A stretch of 64,000 bases of DNA from Acidobacteriota bacterium (lineage in GTDB: Bacteria > Acidobacteriota > Thermoanaerobaculia > Multivoradales > JAGPDF01), in contig JACTMI010000042.1 of NCBI GenBank assembly GCA_014584695.1, forward strand, positions 96,500 through 160,499, given 5' to 3'. The notes below the pieces were generated by a model. That model was not told the origin of the DNA, did no database searches, and saw nothing but the letters and a program-made list of their open reading frames with translations. This document shows, piece by piece, positions 52,805 through 62,099 of this stretch. Made by a program: the position numbers and the translations under genes. Position 1 is the stretch's first letter. The number at the start of each line of letters is the position of its first letter.

Positions 52805-53860
52805 TCAGGGCTCGGGAAGCGGGGTGGTCGTGGTCAGGAGCTTCGCGCCGGCGGCGTGGAAGGTGGCGAGGGCGGTCTCGGCGGCGGCGGTGAAATCGGC
52901 CAGGAAGGTGCCGGGGCGGTCGGGGTCGGGGTCGGGGACGGCGACAGGCGACATCGCGTCGGTCAGGAGCCAGATCTTCCCGGGCGACGGCGGATCGCGG
53001 CGCGCGGCTGCCGCGAGGAGGTCCTCGACCGTGGCGCGGACACAGTGGCTGGCCGCCTGGCCGGCGACGACCACGGCGTCGGCCGAGAGCAGCCGGTCGA
53101 TGAGGGTCCGGTTCGCAGCACCCAAGGGGCGGCCGTCGTGCGCCTCGAGCACCTCCGGGGAGAGGGCCGAGTAACTCTCGGTGAGCGGGCTCTCCCCCTT
53201 GACCACCAGCTCCGTGCGCGCCCCGCGCGCCCAGGCATGGAACAAGCGCGCCTCCTGGATCACCCCGGCCAGCGCGTGGCCGTCGCCGCCCGCCAGGCAG
53301 TGCGGGGGCCAGAGATAGAGCCGGTACTTCCCCGCCGCCTCCAGCCGCTCGCAGTAGTCGAGCGCCTGCCGCTCGAGCCACTCCCGGTCGCCCTGGGCGA
53401 GGATCGCCGCCATCTCCGGGTGGGGCCGCGCCGCCCCCGCGCGGATCTCCGCCGCGGTCACTTCGCGATGCGGCCGCAGCAGCCGACCCTCGCCGTCGAC
53501 CCAGAAGTCCGGGAAGAAGATCTGGTGCGGGTGGTGGGTGTCGAGCGTCAGCGTGATGCCGGAGATCCGCTCCAGATTCCGGTAGATGAAGCGCGCGATC
53601 CGGTCGTTGTCGTCGACGGCGCCGCGGCCGCCGCGGCCGCCGACGAAGAGCGCGCCCTCGGGGAAGCAGAAATCCCGCTGCAGGTCCACCAGAAGCAGCT
53701 CGATCCGCCGCTGGTCCCGTGCCGCCGGCCGGATCCGGTGGCGCGCGGCCCAGGCGGTCGCGGCGGCGGCGAGCGTCGCCGGCGCCGGCTGGTGGCTCCA
53801 GCACGCCGCCCGATCCGCGTGGTAGTGCTCCGGCATAGGCAGCTCGCGCGGCGCGATCAT
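52805..53860 (-). CDS. Nicotinamidase-like isochorismatase family hydrolase
   Basis: 351 residues, longer than typical PncA (about 210). The Asp of the triad is in [19 protein letters not shown] near 59, metal ligands are in [16 protein letters not shown] near 105, Lys in [17 protein letters not shown] near 225, and the nucleophile Cys in [19 protein letters not shown] near 285. The family turns nicotinamide into nicotinate, which suits the nicotinate phosphoribosyltransferase gene just upstream (4-nt overlap). The long N-terminal and middle insertions are the odd part. Confidence 0.88.
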   Translation of the reverse strand: MIAPRELPMPEHYHADRAACWSHQPAPATLAAAATAWAARHRIRPAARDQRRIELLLVDLQRDFCFPEGALFVGGRGGRGAVDDNDRIARFIYRNLERISGITLTLDTHHPHQIFFPDFWVDGEGRLLRPHREVTAAEIRAGAARPHPEMAAILAQGDREWLERQALDYCERLEAAGKYRLYLWPPHCLAGGDGHALAGVIQEARLFHAWARGARTELVVKGESPLTESYSALSPEVLEAHDGRPLGAANRTLIDRLLSADAVVVAGQAASHCVRATVEDLLAAAARRDPPSPGKIWLLTDAMSPVAVPDPDPDRPGTFLADFTAAAETALATFHAAGAKLLTTTTPLPEP

Positions 53861-55359
53861 CCGGCCGCCCCCCGCTCGCGGATGCCCCCCTTGCGCCCCG
53901 CGAGCACCAACTCGGTCTTGACTTCGTGGAGCGACTGCTCGAGGCCGACCGGGTAGGCGTGGGGATTGAGGAAACGCTTCACCCCCGGGTGGAGCGCGGC
54001 CAGCTGTTCGCGCGTCCGGCGCTGGAGCTCGCCGAGCGGCGGCGGCGCATAGACCGCGTCACCGGCTCTCACGACCGGCACCAGCAGGTCCTCGGTCGAC
54101 ATCTTGCCGTGAAGGCGGCGCCGCCGCGTCGGATCCAGTGGGTCGACGATGGTCGGCGGCTCGGCGAATCCCCGCGACTGGTCGTAGATCATGTCGGCGA
54201 CGAAGCCGCGCCCGTTGGCGAAACGGCGGACTTGCAGCACCCCCGGGTTGGTCGTCTTGGCCGCCTGCTCGGAGATCTTGACCCGCGGCAGCCAGGCGCC
54301 GCCATCACGTCGCAGCGCCGCGAGCTTGTAGACGCCGCCCAGGGCCGGATCGTCGTAGGCGGTGATCAGCCGGGTGCCCACGCACCAGACGTCGACGCGG
54401 GCCCCCTGCTGCCGGAGGCTCTCGATCAGGTGCTCGTCGAGATCGTTGGAGGCGAAGATCTTCACCTCGGGCAGCCCCGCCTCGTCGAGGATTCGGCGCG
54501 CCTCGATCGACAGATAGGCGAGGTCGCCGGAATCGAGGCGCACGCCCAGCAGACGCTCGCCCCGCTCTCGCATCTCGATCCCCACCTGCGCGGCGAGCCC
54601 TACGCCCGCGAGCGAATCGTAGGTGTCGACCAGCAGCACGCAGTTGCCGGGTTGCGCGGCGGCGTAGGCGCGAAAGGCCGCGAGCTCGGAGTCGAACGAC
54701 ATCACCCACGAGTGGGCGTGGGTGCCCCGCGCCGGCAGACCGAAGAGCCGGCCGGCGAGCAGGTTCGAGGTGCCGAAGCAGCCGCCCACCGCCGCCGCGC
54801 GCGCCGCGGTCAGCGCGCCGTCGATGCCCTGCGCGCGGCGCAAGCCGAACTCGACCACCGCGGCCTCCCCGGCGGCGAGCGCCACGCGCGCCGCCTTGGT
54901 CGCCACCAGGGTCGGGAAGTTGATCAACGCCAGCAGCGCGGTCTCGACCAGCTGGGCATCGACCAGCGGACCCGAGACGCGCAGCAGCGGCTCGTGCGCG
55001 AACACGACCGTTCCCTCCGGCACGGCGTCGACGTCGCCCCGGAAGCGGAAACCGCCCAGATACTCGAGGAACGGGGCCTCGAACAGCGGTCGGCCGTCGT
55101 CGCCGACGAGCGCGGCCAGGTAGTCGAGCTCGTCGGCGCCGAACCGGAGCCGCTCGAGGAGAAACTCGAGCGCCGACTCCAGCCCGCACGCCACGGCGAA
55201 GCCGCCGTCGAACGGCAGCCGGCGGAAGAAGAGGTGGAAGGTGGCCTCGAGGCCCGGCTCGGAGCCCTGTCGCCGCCAGTATCCGTGGGCCATGGTCAGC
55301 TGGTAGAGATCGGTCAGCAGCCCGAGGCGCGGCCGGTAGAGCGCTCCGAGGTAGGACAT
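53857..55359 (-). CDS. pncB: Nicotinate phosphoribosyltransferase
   Basis: 500 residues from ATG 55359. Markers: [20 protein letters not shown] at the N-terminus, [20 protein letters not shown] near 165, [20 protein letters not shown] near 188, [20 protein letters not shown] near 208, and [20 protein letters not shown] near 260, as in the longer bacterial PncB branch. It makes nicotinate mononucleotide from nicotinate and PRPP (NAD salvage). It lies between the NrtR-like regulator and the nicotinamidase-like gene in one operon. Confidence 0.95.
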   Translation of the reverse strand: MSYLGALYRPRLGLLTDLYQLTMAHGYWRRQGSEPGLEATFHLFFRRLPFDGGFAVACGLESALEFLLERLRFGADELDYLAALVGDDGRPLFEAPFLEYLGGFRFRGDVDAVPEGTVVFAHEPLLRVSGPLVDAQLVETALLALINFPTLVATKAARVALAAGEAAVVEFGLRRAQGIDGALTAARAAAVGGCFGTSNLLAGRLFGLPARGTHAHSWVMSFDSELAAFRAYAAAQPGNCVLLVDTYDSLAGVGLAAQVGIEMRERGERLLGVRLDSGDLAYLSIEARRILDEAGLPEVKIFASNDLDEHLIESLRQQGARVDVWCVGTRLITAYDDPALGGVYKLAALRRDGGAWLPRVKISEQAAKTTNPGVLQVRRFANGRGFVADMIYDQSRGFAEPPTIVDPLDPTRRRRLHGKMSTEDLLVPVVRAGDAVYAPPPLGELQRRTREQLAALHPGVKRFLNPHAYPVGLEQSLHEVKTELVLAGRKGGIRERGAAG

Positions 55360-55370
55360 CGGATCGTCCC

Positions 55371-56333
55371 TCAGCCGTGAACCCGCAGCCCGGGCAGACC
55401 GACACCCGGCGCCGGACGCTCGCGCAGGACCTCGCGCCGGAAGCGGAAGAGCTCGGCCGGGCGCCCCCCCGTGCCAGCCTGGATCCGACCGGTCCCTTCG
55501 ACCAGGCCGCCGGCCTCCACCAGGCGCCGGAAGTTCTGCTTGTGCAGCCGGACCCCGGCGAGCGCCTCGACCGTCCGCTGCAGCCGCAACAGGGTGAAGG
55601 TCCGCGGCAGCAGCTCGAAGACCACCGGGCGATAGCGGAGCTTCCCGCGCAGCCGTCCGAGCGCGCTCGCCAGGATGCGTCGGTGGTCGAGCGCCAGCGC
55701 CCGGCCCAGCCGCGCCCCGGGCATCGCTGCCGCCGGCAGACCCGCCGCCGCGGCGTCGCGGTGCGCCTCCTCGACCAGGCCGGCGCCATAGAGCAGCTCG
55801 TAGCGCTCCAGCACCCGCTCGCCGTCCCACGGCGCGCCGCCGAAACCGAACACGATCTCCGCCCGCTCGCGCCGCCGCCGGCTCTCGGCGCGCTCCTCCG
55901 GAATCCGTGCCCAGCGCTCGAGCGCCGGCACGATGGCGCGGTCGAGCACCGCCGGCCGGCCGTCGCGCCAGTCCTCCCAGGGCAGACCCTCGTACCAGCC
56001 CAGCCAGTCGGCCGCGTTGGCGCCCTCGATCCGCTGCTCGCGCACCAGCGCCAGGTAGGCGATCGAGATCCGCCGCGGGCCACCCGCCCGCTCGCGCGGA
56101 TCGCGGAAGCGGTTGCCGAACGTGTAGAGCTGCTCGACGTAGCCGAGCTCGATCCCCGCCCGGGCGCGCACCCGGTCGCGCAGCGCCATCTCGAGCGTCC
56201 GGTCCCCCTCGGGATCGAACGGGCCCGCCGGCAGCGCCAGCTCACCGCCGTCGCGCACCAGCAGGACCCGGGGCTCTTCCTCGGTGACCGCCACGATCAC
56301 CGCCTCGAGCCCGAGGTCGATCGCGTCGCTCAT
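55371..56333 (-). CDS. nrtR: NrtR-type NUDIX/winged-helix regulator
   Basis: 320 residues. The N-terminal part (about 1-145) is a NUDIX-like domain ([40 protein letters not shown]) whose catalytic Nudix box is degenerate, as in NrtR. The C-terminal winged helix reads [40 protein letters not shown] and [15 protein letters not shown]. NrtR represses NAD genes and is released by ADP-ribose or related ligands. Its place between lipB and pncB, next to nadABC, supports that role. Confidence 0.85.
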   Translation of the reverse strand: MSDAIDLGLEAVIVAVTEEEPRVLLVRDGGELALPAGPFDPEGDRTLEMALRDRVRARAGIELGYVEQLYTFGNRFRDPRERAGGPRRISIAYLALVREQRIEGANAADWLGWYEGLPWEDWRDGRPAVLDRAIVPALERWARIPEERAESRRRRERAEIVFGFGGAPWDGERVLERYELLYGAGLVEEAHRDAAAAGLPAAAMPGARLGRALALDHRRILASALGRLRGKLRYRPVVFELLPRTFTLLRLQRTVEALAGVRLHKQNFRRLVEAGGLVEGTGRIQAGTGGRPAELFRFRREVLRERPAPGVGLPGLRVHG

Positions 56334-57040
56334 GCGCGAGCCCCGGCCGGGTGCGCGCCGAGCGCCAGCGCCGGATCGGCGACCAGGTCGCGACCGAACA
56401 CCCGCGCGAAGTGGCCCACCAGCGGCGGGCACAGCCCCCCGAGCCCGGGGGCGCCGGCGCCCAACTCCCGTTCGATCGAGGTCAGCTCGATGCCGGTCAA
56501 GCCGCACGGCACGATGCCGCCGAACATCGCCAGATCGGGCGCGACGTTGAGCGCGAAGCCGTGGGTCGTGATCCACCTCGACAGATGGATGCCGATCGAG
56601 GCGATCTTGCGCGCCCCCACCCAGACTCCGATGCGCTCCCCGGCGCCGCCGGTCGCCGCGATGCCCAGGTCGGCGAGCGTCGCGACCAGCACACTCTGGA
56701 GGTCCTGGACATAGCGGCGGAGGTCCCGTCGGTCCGGATCGAGATCGAGGATCGGATAGCCGACCAGCTGCCCCGGGCCGTGGTAAGTGACCTGCCCGCC
56801 GCGGTCGGTCGCGCACACCTCGACGCCGCGCGCGGCGAGCTCGCCGGCGTCCCACAGGACGTCGCTCTCCGTGGCGTTGCGGCCGAGGGTGAACACGTGC
56901 GGGTGCTCGAGCAGCAGCAGCCGCTCCGGTCCGGCGCCCGAGCGCAGCGCCTCGCGCGCCGCGAGCTGGAGCTCGGTGGCGCGCGCATAGGGCACGCGGC
57001 CGAGGAAACTCCACGCCGTTCGACGCCGCGCCACGCTCAC
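56330..57040 (-). CDS. lipB: Octanoyltransferase
   Basis: 236 residues. Motifs: LEHPHVFTLGRNATESDVLW near 45, TDRGGQVTYHGPGQLVGYPI near 78, the substrate Lys in GVWVGARKIASIGIHLSRW near 140, and the catalytic Cys in GGIVPCGLTGIELTS near 175. It moves octanoate from acyl carrier protein to lipoyl domains, the step before LipA. First gene of the operon lipB-nrtR-pncB-pncA; the nrtR ATG overlaps its stop by 4 nt. Confidence 0.96.
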   Translation of the reverse strand: MSVARRRTAWSFLGRVPYARATELQLAAREALRSGAGPERLLLLEHPHVFTLGRNATESDVLWDAGELAARGVEVCATDRGGQVTYHGPGQLVGYPILDLDPDRRDLRRYVQDLQSVLVATLADLGIAATGGAGERIGVWVGARKIASIGIHLSRWITTHGFALNVAPDLAMFGGIVPCGLTGIELTSIERELGAGAPGLGGLCPPLVGHFARVFGRDLVADPALALGAHPAGARA

Positions 57041-57130
57041 AACCGGATTCTAATCGCTCGAGCCGCTACAATCGGGAGCGTGCGGCCGTGACCGCCGCCC
57101 GTCCACTGCCGACTCCGGGGAGGGAACACG

Positions 57131-58108
57131 ATGTCGAACGGCGCCATTCGCGAATTCGTCCGTCACCACTTCCGGCATTTCAACGCCGCGGCCCTGGTGC
57201 GGGCGGCCGAAGACTACGAGCGGCACCTCGAAGGGGGCGGCAAGATGATGGTCACCCTCGCGGGCGCCATGTCGACCGCCGAGCTCGGCCTCTCGCTCGC
57301 CGAGATGATCCGCCGCGACATGGTCCACATCATCAGCTGCACCGGGGCCAATCTCGAGGAGGACGTCTTCAACCTGGTCGCCCACGACCACTACGTCATG
57401 GTGCCGAACTACCGCGACCTGACGCCGGAGCAGGAGCGCGACCTGCTCGACCGGCACCTCAACCGCGTCACCGACACCTGCATTCCGGAGGAGGAGGCGA
57501 TGCGGCGCATCGAACGGGCGGTCCTGGAGGAGTGGAAAGCCGCCGACGAGCGCGGCGAGCGCCTGTTCCCGCACGAGTTCCTGTATCGGGTCCTGCTCTC
57601 CGGCAAGCTCGATGCCCAGTTCCAGATCGACCCCCGCGACAGCTGGCTGATGGCGGCGGCCGAGAAGCGGCTGCCGATGGTCGTGCCCGGCTGGGAGGAC
57701 GCGACGCTCGGCAACATGTACGCGGCGCGCTGCCTCCGCGGCGAGCTGCGCAACCTCCACACCGTCAGGACCGGCATCGAGTACATGGTGGAGCTGGCGG
57801 ACTGGTACCAGAAGGCGAGCGCCGAGAGCTCGATCGGCTTCTTTCAGATCGGCGGCGGCATCGCGGGCGATTTTCCGATCTGCGTCGTGCCGATGCTCTA
57901 CCAGGACCTCGGCCAGCACGACATCCCGTTCTGGGGATACTTCTGCCAGATCAGCGACTCGACCACCAGCTACGGCTCCTACTCGGGCGCGGTTCCGAGC
58001 GAGAAGATCACCTGGGGCAAGCTCGACGTCGGGACGCCGAAGCACGTCATCGAGAGCGACGCCACGATCGTCGCGCCGCTGCTGTTCGCCTATCTGCTCG
58101 GCTGGTGA
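57131..58108 (+). CDS. Deoxyhypusine synthase family protein
   Basis: 325 residues with GGGGAGGG 6 nt before ATG. NAD- and substrate-site marks of the family: LAGAMSTAELGLSLAEMIR near 44, HIISCTGANLEEDVFNLVAH near 66, and FQIGGGIAGDFPICVVPML near 238. GAVPSEKITWGKL near 292 holds the Lys that forms the enzyme-substrate imine in deoxyhypusine synthase. Bacteria lack eIF5A, so a related polyamine transfer, such as homospermidine formation, is more likely. It is divergent from lipB; TACAAT at 57067-57072 may be its -10. Confidence 0.85.
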   Translation: MSNGAIREFVRHHFRHFNAAALVRAAEDYERHLEGGGKMMVTLAGAMSTAELGLSLAEMIRRDMVHIISCTGANLEEDVFNLVAHDHYVMVPNYRDLTPEQERDLLDRHLNRVTDTCIPEEEAMRRIERAVLEEWKAADERGERLFPHEFLYRVLLSGKLDAQFQIDPRDSWLMAAAEKRLPMVVPGWEDATLGNMYAARCLRGELRNLHTVRTGIEYMVELADWYQKASAESSIGFFQIGGGIAGDFPICVVPMLYQDLGQHDIPFWGYFCQISDSTTSYGSYSGAVPSEKITWGKLDVGTPKHVIESDATIVAPLLFAYLLGW

Positions 58109-58132
58109 GACGGATCGAAGCCGGGGCTCGCG

Positions 58133-59659
58133 TCAGCGGGCGGCTTCGATCACCGGCAGCTTGATCTCGGCCCGGGCGCCCGCCCCCGGGGCGGAGGTGA
58201 TCTCGATCCGGCCCCCCGCCGCTTCCACCAGCCCGCGCACGATCCAGAGACCGAGCCCCCCCGCCGACTCGCGCGGCTTGGTGCTGAAGCCCGCCTCGAA
58301 GAGCCGGGCGAGATGGTCCGAGGAGATGCCCGCGCCGTCGTCGGCGACTTCGAGCTGCCACCAGGTTCCAGCGGTCGGGCTCGTCCTGACGGTGAGCGTG
58401 CCGCCACCCGCGAGCGCCTCCCGCGCGTTGGTGGCGAGATTCAGCAGGATCTGCTCGAGATCCCCGGCCCGGATCGCCACCGTCAGATCGGGCGCTCCCA
58501 GCTCGACGACGACCGCGATCTTCGGCCCCACGACCGTCCTCACCAGTGGCAGGACCCGCTCGACGGCGGCGTCGGGGTGGATCGGTTGGGGCGGCGTCGC
58601 GGCGTTGCCGAGGGAGTCGAGCAGCCGCCGCAGCAGCTCCGCGGCGTAGCTGGCGGAGCGCTCGATCTCCGCCGCCTGAGCTCTCTCCCGGCTCCCTTCG
58701 GCCAGGCGAGCGCGCAGGATCTCCGCGTAGCCCAGCACGGGGACGAGGAGATTGTTGACGTCGTGGACGACGCTCGCCGCGAGGCGCCCGAGGCCGAGCA
58801 AGCGCCGTTCGTCGACCCCGCCGCTGGACCGGACCGACGCCATCTCTCGCACCAGAACCAACCGCTGTCGCTCGATCGAGCCCTCGCCGTCGAGGCGCAC
58901 CGCGCGCAGCTGAAGCTCCTTGCGAGTCCCGTCCGGCCGGTCGATCTCGAGCTGAGAGCCCGCCGCCGCCAGCCGCGCCGCCAGTGCGGCGTCGCCGCCC
59001 GTTCCGCCGTCCACCACCCATCCCAGCTCGGCGAACGGGCGACCGGCGATCTGGTGCCCCGCCAGACCGAAGATCTCCTCGGCGCGCCGGTTCCAGCGCG
59101 TCACGCGTCGCCGGTCGTCGATCCAGAGCAGTCCCTCGTCGATCCCCGCGGCCATGGCCTCGATCTCGCGCTCGCGAGCCGCCAGGCGCGCCCACGCTCC
59201 CTCCTCGGTCAGGCGCCGTTCGGCGACCTCCAGGGCCAGCCGCACGGAGCGGACCAGCCGGTCGGCATCCAGGGCGTAGCGAAACAGTGTGTCGCAGCAG
59301 CGCTCCTCCTCGGCCCGACGAACCGCCGCCGCGTCTTCCGCGCCAGCCAGCAGGACGACCGGTGCCCAGCGGCCAGGTCCGCGGAGCAACCTCGCCAACC
59401 GGAGGATCTCCCGCTCCCCTTGCCGGGCGGCCACCAGCAGCGCCGCCGGCCGGCCCGCCCTGCGCATCCGATCCCAACGGAGGATCGCGCCTTCGGCGGT
59501 CGCCACGTCGATTCGCTCGGCGCCGGTCGCCCGGACCAGGTCCGCTTCCAGAGGCGCCAGGAGCTTCAGATCCGCATCGTCCAACCCTACCCGGAGCAAG
59601 GCGGGCGCCACCCGCCCGGCTTCCGCCTCGCCCACCCGCCCCGCCGCGCGACTTTCCAC
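58133..59659 (-). CDS. PAS-domain sensor histidine kinase
   Basis: 508 residues from GTG 59659, preceded by AAGGGGG; a GTG at 59701 is in frame but touches the -10 box. The N-terminus is receiver-like without clear phospho-Asp. A PAS domain (GIDEGLLWIDDRRRVTRWNR, AEEIFGLAGHQIAGRPFAEL) lies near 185. The kinase core has the H box RLAASVVHDVNNLLVPVLGY near 300, N box QILLNLATNAREALAGG, VADDGAGIS and GGLGLWIVRGLVEAAGG. No membrane segment, so it is a soluble sensor. No receiver partner is next to it. It is divergent from the peptide/sigma/TPR genes across a nested inverted repeat. Confidence 0.9.
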   Translation of the reverse strand: MESRAAGRVGEAEAGRVAPALLRVGLDDADLKLLAPLEADLVRATGAERIDVATAEGAILRWDRMRRAGRPAALLVAARQGEREILRLARLLRGPGRWAPVVLLAGAEDAAAVRRAEEERCCDTLFRYALDADRLVRSVRLALEVAERRLTEEGAWARLAAREREIEAMAAGIDEGLLWIDDRRRVTRWNRRAEEIFGLAGHQIAGRPFAELGWVVDGGTGGDAALAARLAAAGSQLEIDRPDGTRKELQLRAVRLDGEGSIERQRLVLVREMASVRSSGGVDERRLLGLGRLAASVVHDVNNLLVPVLGYAEILRARLAEGSRERAQAAEIERSASYAAELLRRLLDSLGNAATPPQPIHPDAAVERVLPLVRTVVGPKIAVVVELGAPDLTVAIRAGDLEQILLNLATNAREALAGGGTLTVRTSPTAGTWWQLEVADDGAGISSDHLARLFEAGFSTKPRESAGGLGLWIVRGLVEAAGGRIEITSAPGAGARAEIKLPVIEAAR

Positions 59660-59701
59660 TTCGGCCCCCTTCCCCGCCTCGAGCGGCGGATAGACCCTCA
59701 C

Positions 59702-59816
59702 TAAATACCGTTGCCGCAGGGGGGGTAAAACGTGACACTCGGGACGAAATTCGTCGAAATCGAACTTTTTTCGCGCCGAGTGTCACGTTTCGGGGGGGGT
59801 GCGGCAACGGTATGTA
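59702..59816. promoter_or_regulatory. Symmetric divergent promoter with nested inverted repeats
   Basis: Outer arms ATACCGTTGCCGCA (59705-59718) and TGCGGCAACGGTAT (59800-59813) and inner arms AACGTGACACTCGG (59729-59742) and CCGAGTGTCACGTT (59776-59789) are perfect inverted pairs, 14 bp each. Between the pairs lie G7 (59719-59725) and G8 (59792-59799), which do not pair. The centre has a 13-bp dyad GACGAA-A-TTCGTC (59743-59755). TATTTA (59707-59702, minus) and TATGTA (59811-59816, plus) sit at mirror positions and may be -10 boxes for the kinase and the peptide gene. Confidence 0.75.
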
Positions 59817-59885
59817 AGTGAGAGGGGGCGAGAGCGGGAAGGGCTCCCGAAGGCTCGGCCCCCCCCCCGCAGAGAGGAGCGCCCC

Positions 59886-60104
59886 ATGACCAAGCTCAAG
59901 TCCACAGCCGGCGTCACCCTGCTGTTGGTCGCTCTCCTCGCCCCCACCGGCGCTGCGGCGCTCGGCCCCCGCGAGCGTCTGCTCGCCGGTGGGGGCGCGG
60001 AGGCGGTCGTCGAGACCGGCCCGGTCCGCACCGGCTGGCTCGGCTGGCTGACCGGCTGGCTGACCGCCCTCTGGGCCAGCGACAACGGCCACATCGTGCC
60101 GTAG
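59886..60104 (+). CDS. Small exported Trp/Leu/Gly-rich peptide
   Basis: 72 residues, ATG 59886 with AGAGAGGAG upstream. N-terminal signal peptide: Lys-rich MTKLKS, hydrophobic core TLLLVALLAP, and an AAA-type cleavage region near 25. The mature part of about 47 residues carries the repeated aromatic segment GWLGWLTGWLTALW (about 50-63) and ends ASDNGHIVP. No family was recognised. It is transcribed from the symmetric promoter and followed after 103 bp by a sigma factor gene. It may be a signal, a structural peptide or an antimicrobial; none of this is shown by sequence. Confidence 0.65.
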   Translation: MTKLKSTAGVTLLLVALLAPTGAAALGPRERLLAGGGAEAVVETGPVRTGWLGWLTGWLTALWASDNGHIVP

Positions 60105-60207
60105 CTCGCAGCTGCCTCGGCACCGAGTCTCGTCGCTCCCCACCCGGCGGCGCGGCGCGGTCCTCGCTCGCCGGTGCTAGACTGCGTTTGGAATCGCAGG
60201 AGGGCAC

Positions 60208-60771
60208 GTGAGCATCGCCGAGCAGGGCCGAGGTTCGGGCGACGTCTCCGCGCTCCTCGGGCGCCTAGAGCCCGAGCTGAGCGGTGTGCTCGTGCGCTTC
60301 CGGATCCCGGCCCAGGACTGCGAGGACCTGCTCCAGGACTGCCTCTTGGCCCTGCTGGTCCAGCGCGACCAGGTGGCCTCGCCCGCGCCCTGGCTGCTCG
60401 CCACGGTGCGCAACCGGTGCCGGATGTACTGGCGCGCGCGCCGCCGCCGGCTGCTCGAGGCGGTCGACTCCCACCTGCTCGAGGAGCTCGCCGGTAGCGT
60501 CGAAGCGACCGACCGGCAGACCCACCTGAGCCACGATCTCGGCTGCGCCATTTCCGCGCTGCCGGGCCACTGCCGGTCGATCCTGCGGCTTCGCTACGGC
60601 CTCGACCGCGATTCGCCCGAGATCGCCGAGCGGCTCGGATATAGCCCGAACAGCATGCGGCAGGTCACCAGCCGCTGCCTGGTGGCGCTCAGCCGCAAGC
60701 TGGTCGACGTCGGCTTCGGTCCGAGCTCTCCGATACCCCCCCTGGAGGATGCATGCAATCCTGCGAGCTGA
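60208..60771 (+). CDS. RNA polymerase sigma factor, sigma-70 family (ECF-like)
   Basis: 187 residues, GTG start with GGAGG 5 nt upstream. Region 2-like: DCEDLLQDCLLALLVQRDQV near 38 and LLATVRNRCRMYWRARRRRL near 64. Region 4-like: ISALPGHCRSILRLRYGLDR near 115 and EIAERLGYSPNSMRQVTSRC near 138, the latter a helix-turn-helix. It is small, as in ECF factors. The 3' end overlaps the zinc-finger/TPR gene by 19 nt, the usual layout for a sigma factor and its control protein. Target promoters may include the symmetric one at 59702-59816; that is inference. Confidence 0.88.
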   Translation: MSIAEQGRGSGDVSALLGRLEPELSGVLVRFRIPAQDCEDLLQDCLLALLVQRDQVASPAPWLLATVRNRCRMYWRARRRRLLEAVDSHLLEELAGSVEATDRQTHLSHDLGCAISALPGHCRSILRLRYGLDRDSPEIAERLGYSPNSMRQVTSRCLVALSRKLVDVGFGPSSPIPPLEDACNPAS

Positions 60772-62099
60772 CCCATCAGCAGCGCGACCGTTTCCTCGCT
60801 GGCGAGCTGACTTCCGCCGATCGCCGCACCGTTCTGGAGCACCTGGTCGGCGGTTGCGCCGACTGTCGCGCGCATTTCGCCGGCCATCTCTCGCCCGGCC
60901 GCCGGCGGGCCGCCTCCGGAGCGGGCTACGAAGAGACCTCGGAGCGGGTCTCCGACTCGCTGGCCAAGCTGATCGAGCTGCGGGACCGGATCGAGGTCGA
61001 ACGGCGGGCCGCCGCGGATCTGTTCGAGCGCTTCCGCGCCTATCCGCCGAAGCGCCAGTGGACGCTGATCCGCAATTCGCGGCGGGTCGATACCGCCGAG
61101 TTCTTTCGCCTCGTGGTCGAGGCGGGCTACCAGGCGATCTACGACGAGCCGCGCCGGACCCTCGAGCTGGCCGAGATGGCGCGCACGATCGCCGAGCGCC
61201 TCGACACCGCCAGCTACAGCGCGGCGCTCTGCGCCGACCTGCGCAGTCGCGCCTGGCGCCACATCGGCAACGCCCGCCGCGCGCTGGCGAACCTCGCGGG
61301 CGCCGCGAAGGCACTCGAAGCCGCGCGTGGCGAGCTCGAGCTCGGCACCGGCGATCCGCTCGAGGAAGCCGAGCAGCTCTACTTCGAGTCCTCCCTGCTG
61401 CGCGCCGAGCGCCGGCTCGACGAGGCGCTGCGCCGCGTGAGACGGGCGCGCCGGCTCTACAGCATTCTCGGCGAGACCCACCTCGCGGGCCACATGGACC
61501 TCGCGGAGGCGTCGATCCTCCAGGTCATGGGACGCGACGCCGAGGCGCTCGAGCGCCTGCGCCGGGCGATTCGGAAGATCGACCCGGAGCGCGATTCGCG
61601 TCTCGCGCTGGCGGTCCGGCACAACCTGGCTTGGGCACTTCAAGCCGCGGGCCAGGTCGAGGAGGCGCTCGCGGCGCTCGCGGAGCTGCGGCCCCGCTAC
61701 TTCGAGCTCGGCGACCGGCTCACGCTGCTTCGTCTGCGTTGGCTCGAAGCCCAGATCTACCGGCAGCAAGGGCGCGGCGACGAGGCGGAGACCGCTCTGC
61801 GCGAGGCCATGGAGGGGTTCGCCGCGGCGGAGACCCCCTACGAGGTCGCCGACGTCGCCCTGGAGCTGGCGCTGCTGCTCGGCGAGCGCGGTGAGACGGC
61901 GCAGGTGCGGGCGCTGGCCGCCGAAACGCTCCAGATCTTCCGCTCGCTGGGGGTCGAGCGCGAGGCGATCGCCGCCTGGCTGCTCTTTCAACAGGCGATC
62001 GAGGCCGAAGCCGTCACCGCGGCGCTGGTCGAGAGCCTCTCGCGCTACTATCAGGCCGCCAAGCACCAGCCCGGCCTCCGCTTCGAGCTCGGCGCCTAG
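60753..62099 (+). CDS. Zinc-finger anti-sigma-like protein with TPR repeats
   Basis: 448 residues. The first 45 residues look like an anti-sigma zinc finger: CELTHQQRDRFLAGELTSAD followed by RTVLEHLVGGCADCRAHF, with His and Cys placed as in ZAS/zf-HC2 domains. From about 120 to 440 there are at least six TPR-like helix pairs, for example EEAEQLYFESSLLRAERRLD, LAEASILQVMGRDAEALERL and LALAVRHNLAWALQAAGQVE. No membrane segment is seen, so it would bind the sigma factor in the cytoplasm and sense a partner through the TPRs. Confidence 0.82.
   Translation: MQSCELTHQQRDRFLAGELTSADRRTVLEHLVGGCADCRAHFAGHLSPGRRRAASGAGYEETSERVSDSLAKLIELRDRIEVERRAAADLFERFRAYPPKRQWTLIRNSRRVDTAEFFRLVVEAGYQAIYDEPRRTLELAEMARTIAERLDTASYSAALCADLRSRAWRHIGNARRALANLAGAAKALEAARGELELGTGDPLEEAEQLYFESSLLRAERRLDEALRRVRRARRLYSILGETHLAGHMDLAEASILQVMGRDAEALERLRRAIRKIDPERDSRLALAVRHNLAWALQAAGQVEEALAALAELRPRYFELGDRLTLLRLRWLEAQIYRQQGRGDEAETALREAMEGFAAAETPYEVADVALELALLLGERGETAQVRALAAETLQIFRSLGVEREAIAAWLLFQQAIEAEAVTAALVESLSRYYQAAKHQPGLRFELGA

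Noticed and set aside
59702..59816. Inverted repeats read as insertion sequence ends
   Set aside because: Only about 30 bp lie between the inner arms and no transposase exists; the mirrored -10 boxes suit a promoter better.
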